From Postechiella sp039985655 (lineage in GTDB: Bacteria > Bacteroidota > Bacteroidia > Flavobacteriales > Flavobacteriaceae): a stretch of DNA of 64,000 nucleotides. A program made the position numbers and the translations under genes. Positions 1 to 9,857 of this stretch are shown here, in pieces. Below the pieces are notes generated by a model. It saw only the letters and a program-made list of their open reading frames with translations, ran no database searches and was not told the DNA's origin. The stretch is from assembly GCA_039985655.1 (NCBI GenBank), contig JBDWSF010000007.1, positions 26,905 to 90,904 on the forward strand, read 5' to 3'. Every line of letters begins with the position of its first letter. Positions within the stretch are counted from its first letter, which is position 1.

Positions 1-399
1 GAGGTATTAATGGTTATATATATAATCAATATTGTTAGTGAGCAAAAAAATAATGTTTAATTGAAAAGTTTTTTTAGATAGTCTTGCTCGGAGAGTTAGT
101 GTGGTTAAGGGTCTTAATAATTGGTTTTGAGATAAAAGTTAAATTAGAGTTTTTGTCTAAAAGTGTAAAACGAAATATTTCTTTTTAACACGTCTTTAAT
201 AATTGTTTTAAAATATTTCTTGCTGTAAAAGGCGTTTTTTTTAGATTAAATGCAATAAAGCAACATTTACCCCCTTTAATTGAGAAGTTTAAATAGTTCG
301 CGCAACTTAAGTTTGTATTAGGCATTTTGCCCGTTTTGATTTTTAACGGTTTATTAAAAATAAACATACAAGTGCTTAAGCTATTCTAACTAAATAAAA
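1..399. other. Intergenic region upstream of first sulfatase
   Basis: I see no convincing gene in this stretch. Positions 1-259 are AT-rich with nothing recognisable. Positions 260-315 carry the three-box motif and -7 element described separately, leaving a leader of roughly 80 bases before the sulfatase ATG. A short reverse-strand open frame here runs across the motif and has no ribosome site or family resemblance, so it is not called. Confidence 0.6.
260..315 (+). promoter_or_regulatory. Three-box operator plus -7 promoter element, copy 1
   Basis: GCAACA starts at 260, a C-run box (ACCCCC) lies at 269-274, and GAGAA starts at 282, exactly 22 bases after GCAACA. The -7 element TAAGTTTG (a perfect TAnnTTTG) starts at 308, 26 bases after GAGAA. 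The same geometry recurs before four other transcription units. The GAGAA box sits about where the -33 element would be, which suggests an activator that contacts RNA polymerase. The likely regulator is the HTCS at 48474-52589 (inference). Confidence 0.7.
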
Positions 400-1980
400 A
401 TGAAAAAAATAAAATGCTTTGTATTTATTATAACATCAATAGTTTTATTAAGTTTTAGTTGTAAAAGTACTGATGAAACAAAGTTTAACGATAACAAAAA
501 GCAGAACCCTAATATTGTAGTAATATACCTAGATGATTTAGGGTATGGAGATTTAAGTTGCTACGGTGCTACAGAGCTTAATACGCCAAATATAGATGCA
601 TTAGCAAATGGAGGTATTAGGTTTACCAATGGTTATGCGTCTTCTGCTACTTGCACACCTAGTAGGTATGCTTTGTTAACAGGAATGTACCCTTGGAAAA
701 ATAAAAACGCACGAATATTAGCAGGTGATGCTCCTTTGTTGATTGATACAAAACAACATACCTTACCTAAAACCCTTTCTAAAGCAGGGTATCAAACTGC
801 AATTATTGGTAAATGGCATCTTGGTTTGGGTCATGGTTTTGTAAACTGGAATGAAACAATTAAACCAAGCCCTAACGAAGTAGGGTTTGATGAATCGTAT
901 ATTTTGGCAGCTACTCAAGATCGTGTACCAACAGTATATATAGAAAATGGAAATGTTGTTAATCTGGATAAGAATGACCCTATTGAAGTTAATTACAAAA
1001 AGAATTTTGATGGGGAGCCAACAGCAAAAACAAATCCAGAAATGGTAACTATGAAATGGCACCATGGCCACAATAATAGTATTGTAAATGGAATACCGAG
1101 AATTGGTTATATGAAAGGAGGGGCGTCTGCTAAATGGAGCGATATAGATATGGCAGATCATTTTTTAGAAAAAGCTAAGGCATATGTTACTTCTCATAAG
1201 AAAAAAACATTTTTCCTTTATTATGCTATGCAGCAACCACATGTTCCAAGAACCCCACATCCTAGATTTGTTGGCAAATCCGGTATGGGACCAAGGGGAG
1301 ATGTTATTTTAGAAGCCGATTGGTGTATAGGTGAGTTTATGAAAACATTAGAAGGAGAAGGTGTTTTAGAGAATACATTAATTGTGTTTTCTAGCGATAA
1401 TGGTCCTGTTTTAAATGATGGGTATTATGATGATGCAGTAGAGAAATTAGGAAATCATGATCCAAAAGGCGGTTTACGCGGTGGGAAATATAGTTTATTT
1501 GAAGCAGGAACTAGGGTGCCATTTATAACCTATTGGAAAGGGCAAATTAAACCAGGAGTTTCTAATGCTATGGTTTGTCAAATGGATTTATTAGCTTCTT
1601 TAGGTAGTCTTGTTGGAGCTGAAAAACAAACTACAGATAGTAAAAATATATTAGCCTCTTTGCTAGGTGAAGATAAAAAAGGGCGTGACCATTTAATTAT
1701 TGAAGCAAACTCTAAAACAGCTTTACGAAGTGGAGATTGGATTATGGTACCCCCGTATAAAGGAAGTGCTATTAATAAAAAAGTAGAGATTGAAACAGGG
1801 GTTTCAATGGAATATAAATTGTTTAACCTTAAAGATGATGTTGGTCAAAAAAATAATTTGGCTAAAGAGGATCCAACGAAATTAAAAGAGTTAATTGAGG
1901 TTTATAAAAAACTAAACCTAAAAGCGATGCAAACGTTACTCAAAACAACGAGAACAGAGCACCCTGAGTTTTCTTTATAA
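400..1980 (+). CDS. S1-family sulfatase, lipoprotein
   Basis: This is a secreted sulfatase of the alkaline-phosphatase fold, 526 aa, normal for the family. The signal peptide ends in a lipobox (LLSFSC), so the enzyme is probably anchored in the periplasm or outer membrane. The metal-binding start LDDLGYGD lies near residues 45-52. The formylglycine motif CTPSR has its Cys at residue 85 and needs activation by a formylglycine-generating enzyme, which is not encoded in the window. GKWHLG near residue 138 and a later SSDNGP metal site are also present. It removes sulfate esters from an oligosaccharide, but the position of attack cannot be read from sequence. It lies 71 bases before the next gene and probably starts the operon 400-9354, with promoter and three-box motif at 260-315. 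Confidence 0.93.
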   Translation: MKKIKCFVFIITSIVLLSFSCKSTDETKFNDNKKQNPNIVVIYLDDLGYGDLSCYGATELNTPNIDALANGGIRFTNGYASSATCTPSRYALLTGMYPWKNKNARILAGDAPLLIDTKQHTLPKTLSKAGYQTAIIGKWHLGLGHGFVNWNETIKPSPNEVGFDESYILAATQDRVPTVYIENGNVVNLDKNDPIEVNYKKNFDGEPTAKTNPEMVTMKWHHGHNNSIVNGIPRIGYMKGGASAKWSDIDMADHFLEKAKAYVTSHKKKTFFLYYAMQQPHVPRTPHPRFVGKSGMGPRGDVILEADWCIGEFMKTLEGEGVLENTLIVFSSDNGPVLNDGYYDDAVEKLGNHDPKGGLRGGKYSLFEAGTRVPFITYWKGQIKPGVSNAMVCQMDLLASLGSLVGAEKQTTDSKNILASLLGEDKKGRDHLIIEANSKTALRSGDWIMVPPYKGSAINKKVEIETGVSMEYKLFNLKDDVGQKNNLAKEDPTKLKELIEVYKKLNLKAMQTLLKTTRTEHPEFSL

Positions 1981-2051
1981 ACTAGAAAATGTACTTTAAA
2001 AAGAAGAAATAAAAACTAAATACTGAACCAAAATAATTAAATTATATACTA

Positions 2052-5009
2052 ATGAAAACTAAATTTACATATCTAATAGCTTTGCTTTTTACTATTAATA
2101 ACTTTGCGCAAAGCAATTGTGGAGAGCTAATAAATGATACATTTGATGGTTCTGGAGCTTTACCAACAGAATGGACAGAATATAATACTTCAGGTAGAGT
2201 TACCGTAAGTTCTGGGCGACTAAAGTTTGATCATAATACAACAAAACCATCTGCGTTTAGAACTTTTACACCTATTACTCAAAATTCATTATTTTCTTTT
2301 GATGTGTCTGCTTCGCGTAATTCGGTAAATTGTCAAATACACTTATTATCTTCTACAGGTAAACATTTATCCAGTATAGCTGTAGGTGTGCAAACAGCTT
2401 CTATAAAATATGCAACCTCTATTTCAAATGGTGTTCCTGGTGGTTTTACGGATGCAGTACCAACCACAGGATTAAAAACTAATACAACATATTCTGTGTC
2501 TTCTCAAGTTAATCTTGATTCAAAAACAGTTACTTTTTATGTTAATGATGTGCTGATGGCTGCTGATATTCCATTTTTGGAAGATGCTGAGGATATTGCT
2601 AAAATAGATATTCAGCTAATTTATATGTGGAGTAATAGCGGTCAATTTTATTTTGATAATGTTTCAGTGTCTAGTGGTGATGCAAATCGATTTGAATTAA
2701 TTAGTAATGCAGTAGCTGCACAAGCATTGATCAACTCGGTATCTATAGGGCTTGAGTATGATCAGTATCCACAATCTAGCATTGATGCTTTTCAAGTTGA
2801 AATTGATAAAGCAAATTTGGTTGTAGATAATTGTGATGCTGATACAATAGAAATAGATACTACTTTAGCTGATCTTAAAATAGCACAAGAGGTTTTTCTA
2901 AATGCAAGGAACAGTGGTATTGTTTATTCTTTTGAAAATGCAAAAGGTATTATTGCTGATAATTTAGGTTCTGTAGTACGATGGGAAAATCAAGTTGATG
3001 GCTATGGTGATGCGGTACAAAACGACACAAATTTAGGAGCGGAAGAATCACAAGAAACGTATCCAGGTAAAACAACAGTACTTTTTAATAGAGATGGATC
3101 TTTTCTTGAAATGGAAGGTAGTAGTTCACACGTTTCAGATAATAATTATACCGTTTTTTATGTGGGGAAGGCAGAAAATATCGTAATAGATAAACCAGCA
3201 GGTTTATTGGGTAATTATGATATGAGTGCTGGGTTTTCTAATGTTAAAGGAATAAGGTTTGTAAGATTGCAAGATGGTAAAATAGGCTTTGATTATGCAA
3301 TACCCAATTATACACGTATTGTTTTAGGAACTAATGAAATACCAGAAGAAAACTATTTCTTTTTTGGATTTTCTATAGACGCATCTGGTAATTATAAATA
3401 TTTTGACAGTACATCTCCTACAATTAATACAGGAACCATAACAAATACAATGGTTGCTAATGAAAATGAAGATCTTAAGTTTAATCTTTTTGAAGAAGTT
3501 GCTGGAGCAAATACATACAATCATACAGAGGTGGTAGAATTGGAAATGTATAATTTATCGCTAGATTCTTCAAAATTTCAAGATGAATATGATCGATTAT
3601 CAACAGAATACGCAGAACTTGTTAAGTCAGATTTTTCTATAGTTGAAGTTTTACCAGAAGATCGTACAGGTTTGCCTATAGACTCTAACATAACCATAAA
3701 CTTTACCCAAAATGTAGATAATAATTCAGAGTATCCAAAAATATTTGTTAATAAAAGTGATATCGAAGCAGCTGGAGAATGGAGTCTTTCGTCCCCTAAT
3801 GCACTTACCTTTACACCAACTGAAAATTGGCCATACAATGCATTGGTTACGTTTGAAATGCAGGAAGGTTTAAAATCTACAGAAGGCATTTTTATTGGTT
3901 TATCGGCAAGAAATAGCTACAACTTTATTGTAGAGTCAGAAAAAGTATTTGAATATATAAATTATGAATTAGATGAACCAATTGCTACTGTAGATTTTCC
4001 TATCGTTGGGCATAAATTACCATTAAAAATTACAACTCCTGTTATTAATGCAAATACAACTGGAAAGTTTCCCGTTCATATATGGGTGCACGGTGGAGGT
4101 TGGTCTGGTGGCTCACAAGAAACATCAAATGCTTCATATTCACCACATGGAGATTATCTAGCAGAAAACCTTGGTATTGTTACCTTAGGTATAGCATATA
4201 GGTGTTCTGGTTCTAGCGGAACCTTTTCTCTAGCAAGAGAAGATGTTCAAATAGCCTATGATTGGGCTGTTGAGCATGCTGAGGAATATAATTTAGACAT
4301 GACAAAAGTGTTTTTTAGTGGAGGATCTGCAGGGTCTCCTTTAGCTGCAATTGGCGCTCAAGAAAATAATGCTCTTGGTTTAATTGGGTTTAATGGAATT
4401 TATGATTTTGTAAACGACGCTGGAGATTTTGGTCAAGGGAATTGGTACAAACAAAATGTGCCTAATGAAACATTTAATTCTCCATTCTTTCAAGTAAATG
4501 AAAATCATCCAGCTACAATTATGATGCATGGAGATGCAGATACAACAATTTCACATACACAAAGTACATTATTTGCAGATAAAATTAATGAAAATGAAGG
4601 TGATGCAGAAGCAGTTATTTATCCAGGAGAGGTTCATGCCTTTTTTAATTTAGGGAGACCAGCTTATGAAGATGTTTTAATAGAAATGGTTGGCTTTATA
4701 AATAGACAACTTAATAAACAACAAAGTTTAAGTTTAAAAGATGTGAATAGAGTAGGTAATATAATATATCCAAACCCTGTAAAAAAAGGAGACACGCTTA
4801 CTTTACAACTTGAGTCGAATTATAATCCTCATAAAATTAAGGTTCGTATTATTAATTACTTAGGGCAAGTAATATTAGAGGAGGGAGCATTCATAAATCA
4901 AGGTTCAAATGAGATTAAAATAAACACTCAAAATCTAAATAATGGGGTTTATTTATTAAAAACAGAAGAAAATAATAAGTCTAAAATTTTAAAATTTGTG
5001 ATTAAATAA
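2052..5009 (+). CDS. Multidomain T9SS-secreted carbohydrate esterase
   Basis: A 985-aa secreted protein. Domain order, with rough residues: signal peptide 1-19; jelly-roll-like module 22-215 and a short helical FIVAR-like stretch 218-290, both shared with the next two proteins; a concanavalin/LamG-like region about 300-520; a Big_5-type Ig-like domain about 525-630; an alpha/beta-hydrolase of the esterase/lipase type about 635-900; and a T9SS sorting domain from about 905, containing YPNP. The oxyanion motif HGGGWSGG is present. The probable triad is Ser759 (in GGSAGS), Asp830 (in HGDADTT) and His862 (in EVHAFF). It probably removes acetyl or other ester groups from the polysaccharide (inference). 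A paralogous esterase with other accessory domains lies at 44318-46663. It is 23 bases ahead of the next gene in the same operon. Confidence 0.85.
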   Translation: MKTKFTYLIALLFTINNFAQSNCGELINDTFDGSGALPTEWTEYNTSGRVTVSSGRLKFDHNTTKPSAFRTFTPITQNSLFSFDVSASRNSVNCQIHLLSSTGKHLSSIAVGVQTASIKYATSISNGVPGGFTDAVPTTGLKTNTTYSVSSQVNLDSKTVTFYVNDVLMAADIPFLEDAEDIAKIDIQLIYMWSNSGQFYFDNVSVSSGDANRFELISNAVAAQALINSVSIGLEYDQYPQSSIDAFQVEIDKANLVVDNCDADTIEIDTTLADLKIAQEVFLNARNSGIVYSFENAKGIIADNLGSVVRWENQVDGYGDAVQNDTNLGAEESQETYPGKTTVLFNRDGSFLEMEGSSSHVSDNNYTVFYVGKAENIVIDKPAGLLGNYDMSAGFSNVKGIRFVRLQDGKIGFDYAIPNYTRIVLGTNEIPEENYFFFGFSIDASGNYKYFDSTSPTINTGTITNTMVANENEDLKFNLFEEVAGANTYNHTEVVELEMYNLSLDSSKFQDEYDRLSTEYAELVKSDFSIVEVLPEDRTGLPIDSNITINFTQNVDNNSEYPKIFVNKSDIEAAGEWSLSSPNALTFTPTENWPYNALVTFEMQEGLKSTEGIFIGLSARNSYNFIVESEKVFEYINYELDEPIATVDFPIVGHKLPLKITTPVINANTTGKFPVHIWVHGGGWSGGSQETSNASYSPHGDYLAENLGIVTLGIAYRCSGSSGTFSLAREDVQIAYDWAVEHAEEYNLDMTKVFFSGGSAGSPLAAIGAQENNALGLIGFNGIYDFVNDAGDFGQGNWYKQNVPNETFNSPFFQVNENHPATIMMHGDADTTISHTQSTLFADKINENEGDAEAVIYPGEVHAFFNLGRPAYEDVLIEMVGFINRQLNKQQSLSLKDVNRVGNIIYPNPVKKGDTLTLQLESNYNPHKIKVRIINYLGQVILEEGAFINQGSNEIKINTQNLNNGVYLLKTEENNKSKILKFVIK

Positions 5010-5032
5010 TTGGTTTCTAAAAATAAAATAAA

Positions 5033-7213
5033 ATGAAAATAAAATTAATATATGTGTTTGTATTTTTTTTCGCTATTAAAAATATGGCGCAAACAACTAA
5101 TTGTGCAGCAATAGTAGATGAAAAATTTGATGTAAATGGCGCTTTACCAAATAATTGGACAGAATACAATACTTCTGGGAGGATTACTGTTGATGAAGGT
5201 AGGTTAAAGTTTAATCATAATGCAACAAGACCTAGTGCTTTTACTACGTTTAATGCTGTTACTAATAATGCTACGTTTTCTTTTGATGTTTCTGCCACTC
5301 GTAGTTCTGTAAATTGTCAAATTAATTTAGTTTCTTCTACAGGAAAATATTTATCTAGTACAGCAGTAGGTGTTCAAACAGCTTCTATAAAGTATGCAAC
5401 TTCAATTTCGTCAGGAGGAGTTCCTAGTGGTTTTACAAATGGAGTACCATCAGTAACTTTTAATACAAATACAGTTTATGCGGTATCTGCACAAGTTGAT
5501 TTTGCCTCAAAAACAGTTAATTTTTATGCCAATGACGCATTAATGGCAGAGAATATTCCTTTTTTAGAGGATGCCGAAGATATTGCTAAAATTGATATTC
5601 AATTGATTTATATGTGGAGTAATACAGGTCAATTTTATTTTGATAATATTTCTTTGTTAAGCGGAGATGAAAATAGGTTGCAATTAACAAATGATATAAT
5701 TGACGCAGAAAAAATATTAGCTTCTGCATCTGTAGGCACAATCTATAATCAATATCCACAATCTGCTGTAGATGCTTTTCAATTAGCAATTGATAATGCA
5801 AATACAATAATTTCAGATTGTGAATCATCAACAAATGTAATTGATACTTCCATTTCAGATCTTGAAGTAGCTCAGGCTGTGTTTGAAGCTTCTAGTGTTA
5901 ATAATCCTGTTCTTAAAATGTATAGTGGGTATGATTTTACAGGAGAAGAGTATGAAGTGTTTCCTGGTTATTATAATGGTGGTCTTGGGGATTATGAAGA
6001 TTGGGCTGTTTCATTTACTTTAGAAAAAGGGTATATGGCAACTTTTGCGCAAGATGTCAATGGCTTAGGAGTTAGCAAGATATACATTGCTCAAGATGAT
6101 GCTCTAGAAATTAACTTGCCTAATGATTTACAACATTCTATTTCATTTATACGTGTGAGCCCTTGGTATCCAGTAGGTAAAAAAGGAAGCTTAGGAGGAG
6201 ATATAAAATGGAGTAGTGCAGATAATTATAATACGACGTGGCATTATAGTTGGGGTTTAGATGATCAGAAATCAGAAGGGGTACAATTTGTTCCAATGTC
6301 TTGGAGTGGAGGTGAGGCAAGAACATCACTTGAAAAAATGGAAGAAGCTGGACAAAATATGTCATTCAATCACCTTCTGGCTTTTAACGAACCAGATAAT
6401 GGAGACCAATCTAATATGACAGTAGAAGAAGCTTTAGATGCTTATCCTAAACTATTAGCTTCTGGTTTAAGATTGGGAGCTCCTGGTGTTGAAAATGTAC
6501 AATATAGTACTTCAAATGATTCATTTAATGATGGTGCTTGGATTCAAGAATTTATGGACGGATGTATAGAACGCGGTTACCGGGTAGACTTTATTCCAGC
6601 ACACGATTATGTACGTCGTTCAAAATCAGCTTTTTTAGAGCGTTTCAAAGGCCTTCATGATCGATATAACCTTCCGGTATGGGTAACAGAATACAATTAT
6701 GGAAATCCAAATTTCGGATCATCTCCGCTAACAGTAGAACAAGGTTATGATAATATTAAAGGCTTAACAGAAACTCTTGAAGCTGCTGATTTTATAGAGC
6801 GTTACAATTGGTATTATTTCTTTGGACCATCTACTGGTATAGGTGGTATTACTGATGGCGAACTTAATATCACTGGACAATTCTATCGAGATTTAGAGTC
6901 ACAGAATCCATCATATATTCAAGAGGTATATGAGCAAGGAGCATTAAGTATAAATGATTTTGATGAAAAGCAGAACAAGATAAATCTTTATCCTAACCCA
7001 GTAACAACTCCAATTCTTAATATTAATTACTTAGAATCATCCATATCAAATAATGCTGTTATTAAGATATTTAATACATATGGGCAAGAAATTATAATTG
7101 AGACTGGTGCTCCTAAGCAAATAGATGTTTCAAATTTAAGCCAGGGCATTTATTTTGTTCAAATATTTTCTTCAGAAATAAATATCATAAAAAAAATTAT
7201 AATTGCCCAATAA
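5033..7213 (+). CDS. GH128-like (Glyco_hydro_cc) T9SS enzyme A
   Basis: A 726-aa secreted glycosidase. Order: signal peptide 1-19; the shared jelly-roll and helical module up to about 290; a beta/gamma-crystallin-like domain about 295-375; a TIM-barrel catalytic domain of the PF11790/GH128 type about 376-645; and a T9SS sorting domain from about 655 (YPNP). Supporting catalytic signs are Glu453 in FNEPD (acid/base) and Glu553 in WVTEYNYG (nucleophile). Characterised GH128 members are beta-1,3-glucanases, but the sulfatase-rich setting makes laminarin an unlikely target, so specificity is open. The next gene encodes a paralog with the same architecture 8 bases downstream. Confidence 0.82.
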   Translation: MKIKLIYVFVFFFAIKNMAQTTNCAAIVDEKFDVNGALPNNWTEYNTSGRITVDEGRLKFNHNATRPSAFTTFNAVTNNATFSFDVSATRSSVNCQINLVSSTGKYLSSTAVGVQTASIKYATSISSGGVPSGFTNGVPSVTFNTNTVYAVSAQVDFASKTVNFYANDALMAENIPFLEDAEDIAKIDIQLIYMWSNTGQFYFDNISLLSGDENRLQLTNDIIDAEKILASASVGTIYNQYPQSAVDAFQLAIDNANTIISDCESSTNVIDTSISDLEVAQAVFEASSVNNPVLKMYSGYDFTGEEYEVFPGYYNGGLGDYEDWAVSFTLEKGYMATFAQDVNGLGVSKIYIAQDDALEINLPNDLQHSISFIRVSPWYPVGKKGSLGGDIKWSSADNYNTTWHYSWGLDDQKSEGVQFVPMSWSGGEARTSLEKMEEAGQNMSFNHLLAFNEPDNGDQSNMTVEEALDAYPKLLASGLRLGAPGVENVQYSTSNDSFNDGAWIQEFMDGCIERGYRVDFIPAHDYVRRSKSAFLERFKGLHDRYNLPVWVTEYNYGNPNFGSSPLTVEQGYDNIKGLTETLEAADFIERYNWYYFFGPSTGIGGITDGELNITGQFYRDLESQNPSYIQEVYEQGALSINDFDEKQNKINLYPNPVTTPILNINYLESSISNNAVIKIFNTYGQEIIIETGAPKQIDVSNLSQGIYFVQIFSSEINIIKKIIIAQ

Positions 7214-7221
7214 CCTAAAAA

Positions 7222-9354
7222 ATGAAAAAAACACATGCAGTATTGCTCGTTTTTTTATTTACATTTTATAGTTTTTCACAAACCCAATGCGGTACAGTTG
7301 TAGATGAAAAATTTGATGTGGATGGTGCTTTACCAGAAAATTGGACAGAATATAATACTTCAGGAAGAGTTACTGTTGAAGATGGGAAATTAAAATTTAA
7401 TCACAACACGTCAAAACCTTCAGTATATCATACTTTTAGTCCAGTATCAAATAATGCAACATTTTCTTTTGATGTTTCTACTTCGCGTAATTCTGTAAAT
7501 TGTCAGATACATTTAGTTTCATCTTCGGGTAAATATTTATCTAGTATTGCTGTAGGTGTGCAAACGGCTTCTATAAAATATGCAACTTCAATTAATAATG
7601 CAGTTCCTGCAGGTTTTACAGATGCAACACCATTAGTAAGCTTAAATACAAATACGGTTTACTCTATATCTTCAAAAGTTAATTTTGATTCAAAAAAAGT
7701 TGACTTTTATGCTGATGGAGAATTAATGGCCGCTGATATTCCTTTTTTAGAAGCAGCAGAAGATATTGCTAAAATTGATATTCAATTGATTTATATGTGG
7801 AGTAATACAGGTCAATTCTATTATGATAATGTATCATTATTAACAGGTTCAGAAAATCGTTTACAGCTAACAAGTAACGTAGTTTCTGCAGAAAATTTAC
7901 TCAATGCTGCTGTTGTTGGTACTAATTATAATCAATACCCACAATCTGCTGTAGATGCTTTTCAGTTGGCAATAGATAATGCAAATGGAGTTCTTATTAA
8001 TTGTGATTCGCAATCTAGTGTTATAGATACCTCTATTATAGAGCTGGAAATAGCTCAAGATATTTTTAATAATTCTAGGGTTAACGATCCAGTTCTGAAA
8101 ATATATCCAGAATATAACTTTTCTGGTGAAGAACGTGAGATTTTTGCAGGTTATTATAATGGCTCTTTAGGAGAATCTGATGATTGGATTGTTTCATTTA
8201 CATTAGAGCAAGGTTATATGGTAACTTTTGCAGAAGATGTTAACGGTTTAGGGGCAAGTAAAGTGTATATAGCTGTGGGTAATGATTTGCAAATTAACTT
8301 GCCTGTAGATTTACAAAAAAAGATATCATTTATTCGACTTGGACCTTGGTTTGATGTTCATAAGAAAGGAATGGCAGGTAAAGGTACAGATGTTATCACA
8401 GAGTTTAAAAACTCTTGGCATTATAACTGGAGTACAAATGGTTCAGATGTAGGCGATGCTAAATTTGTTCCAAATCAATGGGCAGGTGGTACTATTACAA
8501 AAGCTATAGAATTAGGTAATAGAATGGATATAGCACATTATATGGCTTTTAATGAACCGGACGGATCAGAACAAGCAAATATGACTGTAGATACAGCCAT
8601 TGAAAAATATGAAGCAATGTTAGCTTCAGGTTTACGACTTGGCTCTCCAGCAAATAAAGATAACGCTAAAGGAGGTGTTTGGCGTGATGAATTCATGACA
8701 AAAGCTGAAGCCAACGGTTTACGTGTAGATTATATGGTAGTGCATTATTATAAGAAAACCACACCACAAAATTTTTATAATTGGCTAAAGGCTATTTATG
8801 ATAAATGGAAACGCCCTATTTGGATTAAAGAGTTTAATTATGGAGCAACTTGGACAGCTCAACCTGCTTCGAATATAGATGCCGGTAATGGATTAATTTC
8901 TTATATGAATATGCTAGACGATGCACCTTTTGTAGAGCGTTATTCTGTATTTACATGGCAACCAGATAAACCAATTTACTCATTAATGTCTGTTCGTAAT
9001 CCTGTTACTTTAAGCAGTTCTGGAGTCATGTACAAAGACCATGTGTCACCTATAGCATATACGCAAGAAATATACGAACAAGGTGAGCAACTATCTGTAA
9101 ATGAAAACTCAATATCAACGCAAGTTTCAATTTACCCTACTTTAATAAGAGATGGCTTTTTTAATATGGTATTTTCAGATAAAATTAGAAAGAACGATCT
9201 AGAAATAAATATTTACAATATTTCTGGACAATTGGTGAAAAAAGTTTCAAATGCAACTTCAAAGATTGACGTTGGTTTGGTTGCTAGTGGTTTTTATCTT
9301 GTTAAAATAAAATCTGAATTGGGTGTTTTTACTAAAAAAATTATTATTCAATAA
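7222..9354 (+). CDS. GH128-like (Glyco_hydro_cc) T9SS enzyme B
   Basis: A 710-aa paralog of the preceding protein, with the same order: signal peptide, shared N-terminal jelly-roll and helical module, crystallin-like domain, GH128-like TIM barrel, T9SS sorting domain. Glu445 in FNEPD and Glu537 in WIKEFNYG are the predicted acid/base and nucleophile. The catalytic domains have diverged clearly more than the N-terminal modules: this one has HYYKK where enzyme A has HDYVRR, and the region after the second Glu differs. The pair may therefore split substrates. It is the last gene of the operon, followed by a terminator at 9403-9437. Confidence 0.82.
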   Translation: MKKTHAVLLVFLFTFYSFSQTQCGTVVDEKFDVDGALPENWTEYNTSGRVTVEDGKLKFNHNTSKPSVYHTFSPVSNNATFSFDVSTSRNSVNCQIHLVSSSGKYLSSIAVGVQTASIKYATSINNAVPAGFTDATPLVSLNTNTVYSISSKVNFDSKKVDFYADGELMAADIPFLEAAEDIAKIDIQLIYMWSNTGQFYYDNVSLLTGSENRLQLTSNVVSAENLLNAAVVGTNYNQYPQSAVDAFQLAIDNANGVLINCDSQSSVIDTSIIELEIAQDIFNNSRVNDPVLKIYPEYNFSGEEREIFAGYYNGSLGESDDWIVSFTLEQGYMVTFAEDVNGLGASKVYIAVGNDLQINLPVDLQKKISFIRLGPWFDVHKKGMAGKGTDVITEFKNSWHYNWSTNGSDVGDAKFVPNQWAGGTITKAIELGNRMDIAHYMAFNEPDGSEQANMTVDTAIEKYEAMLASGLRLGSPANKDNAKGGVWRDEFMTKAEANGLRVDYMVVHYYKKTTPQNFYNWLKAIYDKWKRPIWIKEFNYGATWTAQPASNIDAGNGLISYMNMLDDAPFVERYSVFTWQPDKPIYSLMSVRNPVTLSSSGVMYKDHVSPIAYTQEIYEQGEQLSVNENSISTQVSIYPTLIRDGFFNMVFSDKIRKNDLEINIYNISGQLVKKVSNATSKIDVGLVASGFYLVKIKSELGVFTKKIIIQ

Positions 9355-9402
9355 AAGTTTTAGAAACGATATTTAATATAGTTCAATTAATTTATAATTA
9401 GT

Positions 9403-9437
9403 AAAGCAGTATCCCTCTATAAGATACTGCTTTTTTT
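9403..9437 (+). terminator. Rho-independent terminator after 7222-9354
   Basis: The 11-bp stem AAAGCAGTATC / GATACTGCTTT encloses a 9-base loop and runs into a T tract. It closes the operon 400-9354. Confidence 0.85.
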
Positions 9438-9456
9438 ATGCCAGATTGGGTTATAT

Positions 9457-9610
9457 CAATTCTGTATTGAAATGACCGCAATAAAACGTCCTTTTTCCCT
9501 TTCTTCATTAATATAAAAAGAAACCGTAACGAAGGTTATGCTTTATTTTTCTATTTCGTATAAAGAAAAAAATCATCATTTTATTTTACAGTAATTTCAA
9601 TACAGAATTG
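9457..9610. repeat. Small inverted-repeat element
   Basis: A perfect 17-bp inverted repeat (CAATTCTGTATTGAAAT at 9457-9473 and its complement at 9594-9610) encloses about 120 bases without coding capacity. Similarity continues imperfectly into the interior. It resembles a small non-autonomous repeat or MITE-type unit. No target-site duplication is obvious. Confidence 0.55.
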
Positions 9611-9685
9611 GTGTTATTAGTTAAAATGAAGTAGGGGCAGTTTAAGTCTAATTTGATAATTAATAGGTGGAATATTGATTATTTA

Positions 9686-9741
9686 GTAACAAATTTACCC
9701 CATAATTGAGAATTTTATATAGAAAGAAAATACTTTCTTTG
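9686..9741 (+). promoter_or_regulatory. Three-box operator plus -7 element, copy 2
   Basis: GTAACA starts at 9686 (one mismatch to GCAACA), ACCCC at 9697, and GAGAA at 9708, giving 11 and 22 base offsets. TTTCTTTG starts at 9734, 26 bases after GAGAA, and differs from TAnnTTTG only at its second base. It drives the gene at 9858. Confidence 0.65.
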
Positions 9742-9857
9742 ACTATGGGGTTTTTAAACTTTACTTATAATAACTTAAGTTTAGTGGATGATTTAGAAGC
9801 ATAATTAATAAGATAATAAACGAAATTTTAACCAATAATTTTAAATAACTAATCGAA

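Larger units (their letters stand above)
9355..9857. other. Intergenic region with terminator, inverted repeat and promoter
   Basis: No coding sequence is seen. From left to right it holds a rho-independent terminator (9403-9437), a 154-bp element bounded by a perfect 17-bp inverted repeat (9457-9610), and the three-box motif with -7 element (9686-9741) for the next gene. The remaining leader to the ATG at 9858 is about 110 bases. Confidence 0.6.

Noticed and set aside
185..367. 60-codon reverse-strand open frame
   Set aside because: It overlaps the operator and promoter of the first sulfatase, has no plausible ribosome site and shows no family resemblance.
763..1161. 132-codon reverse frame inside the first sulfatase
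   Set aside because: The sulfatase frame has all family motifs on the other strand; this is an antisense shadow with Ile/Tyr/Phe-rich composition.
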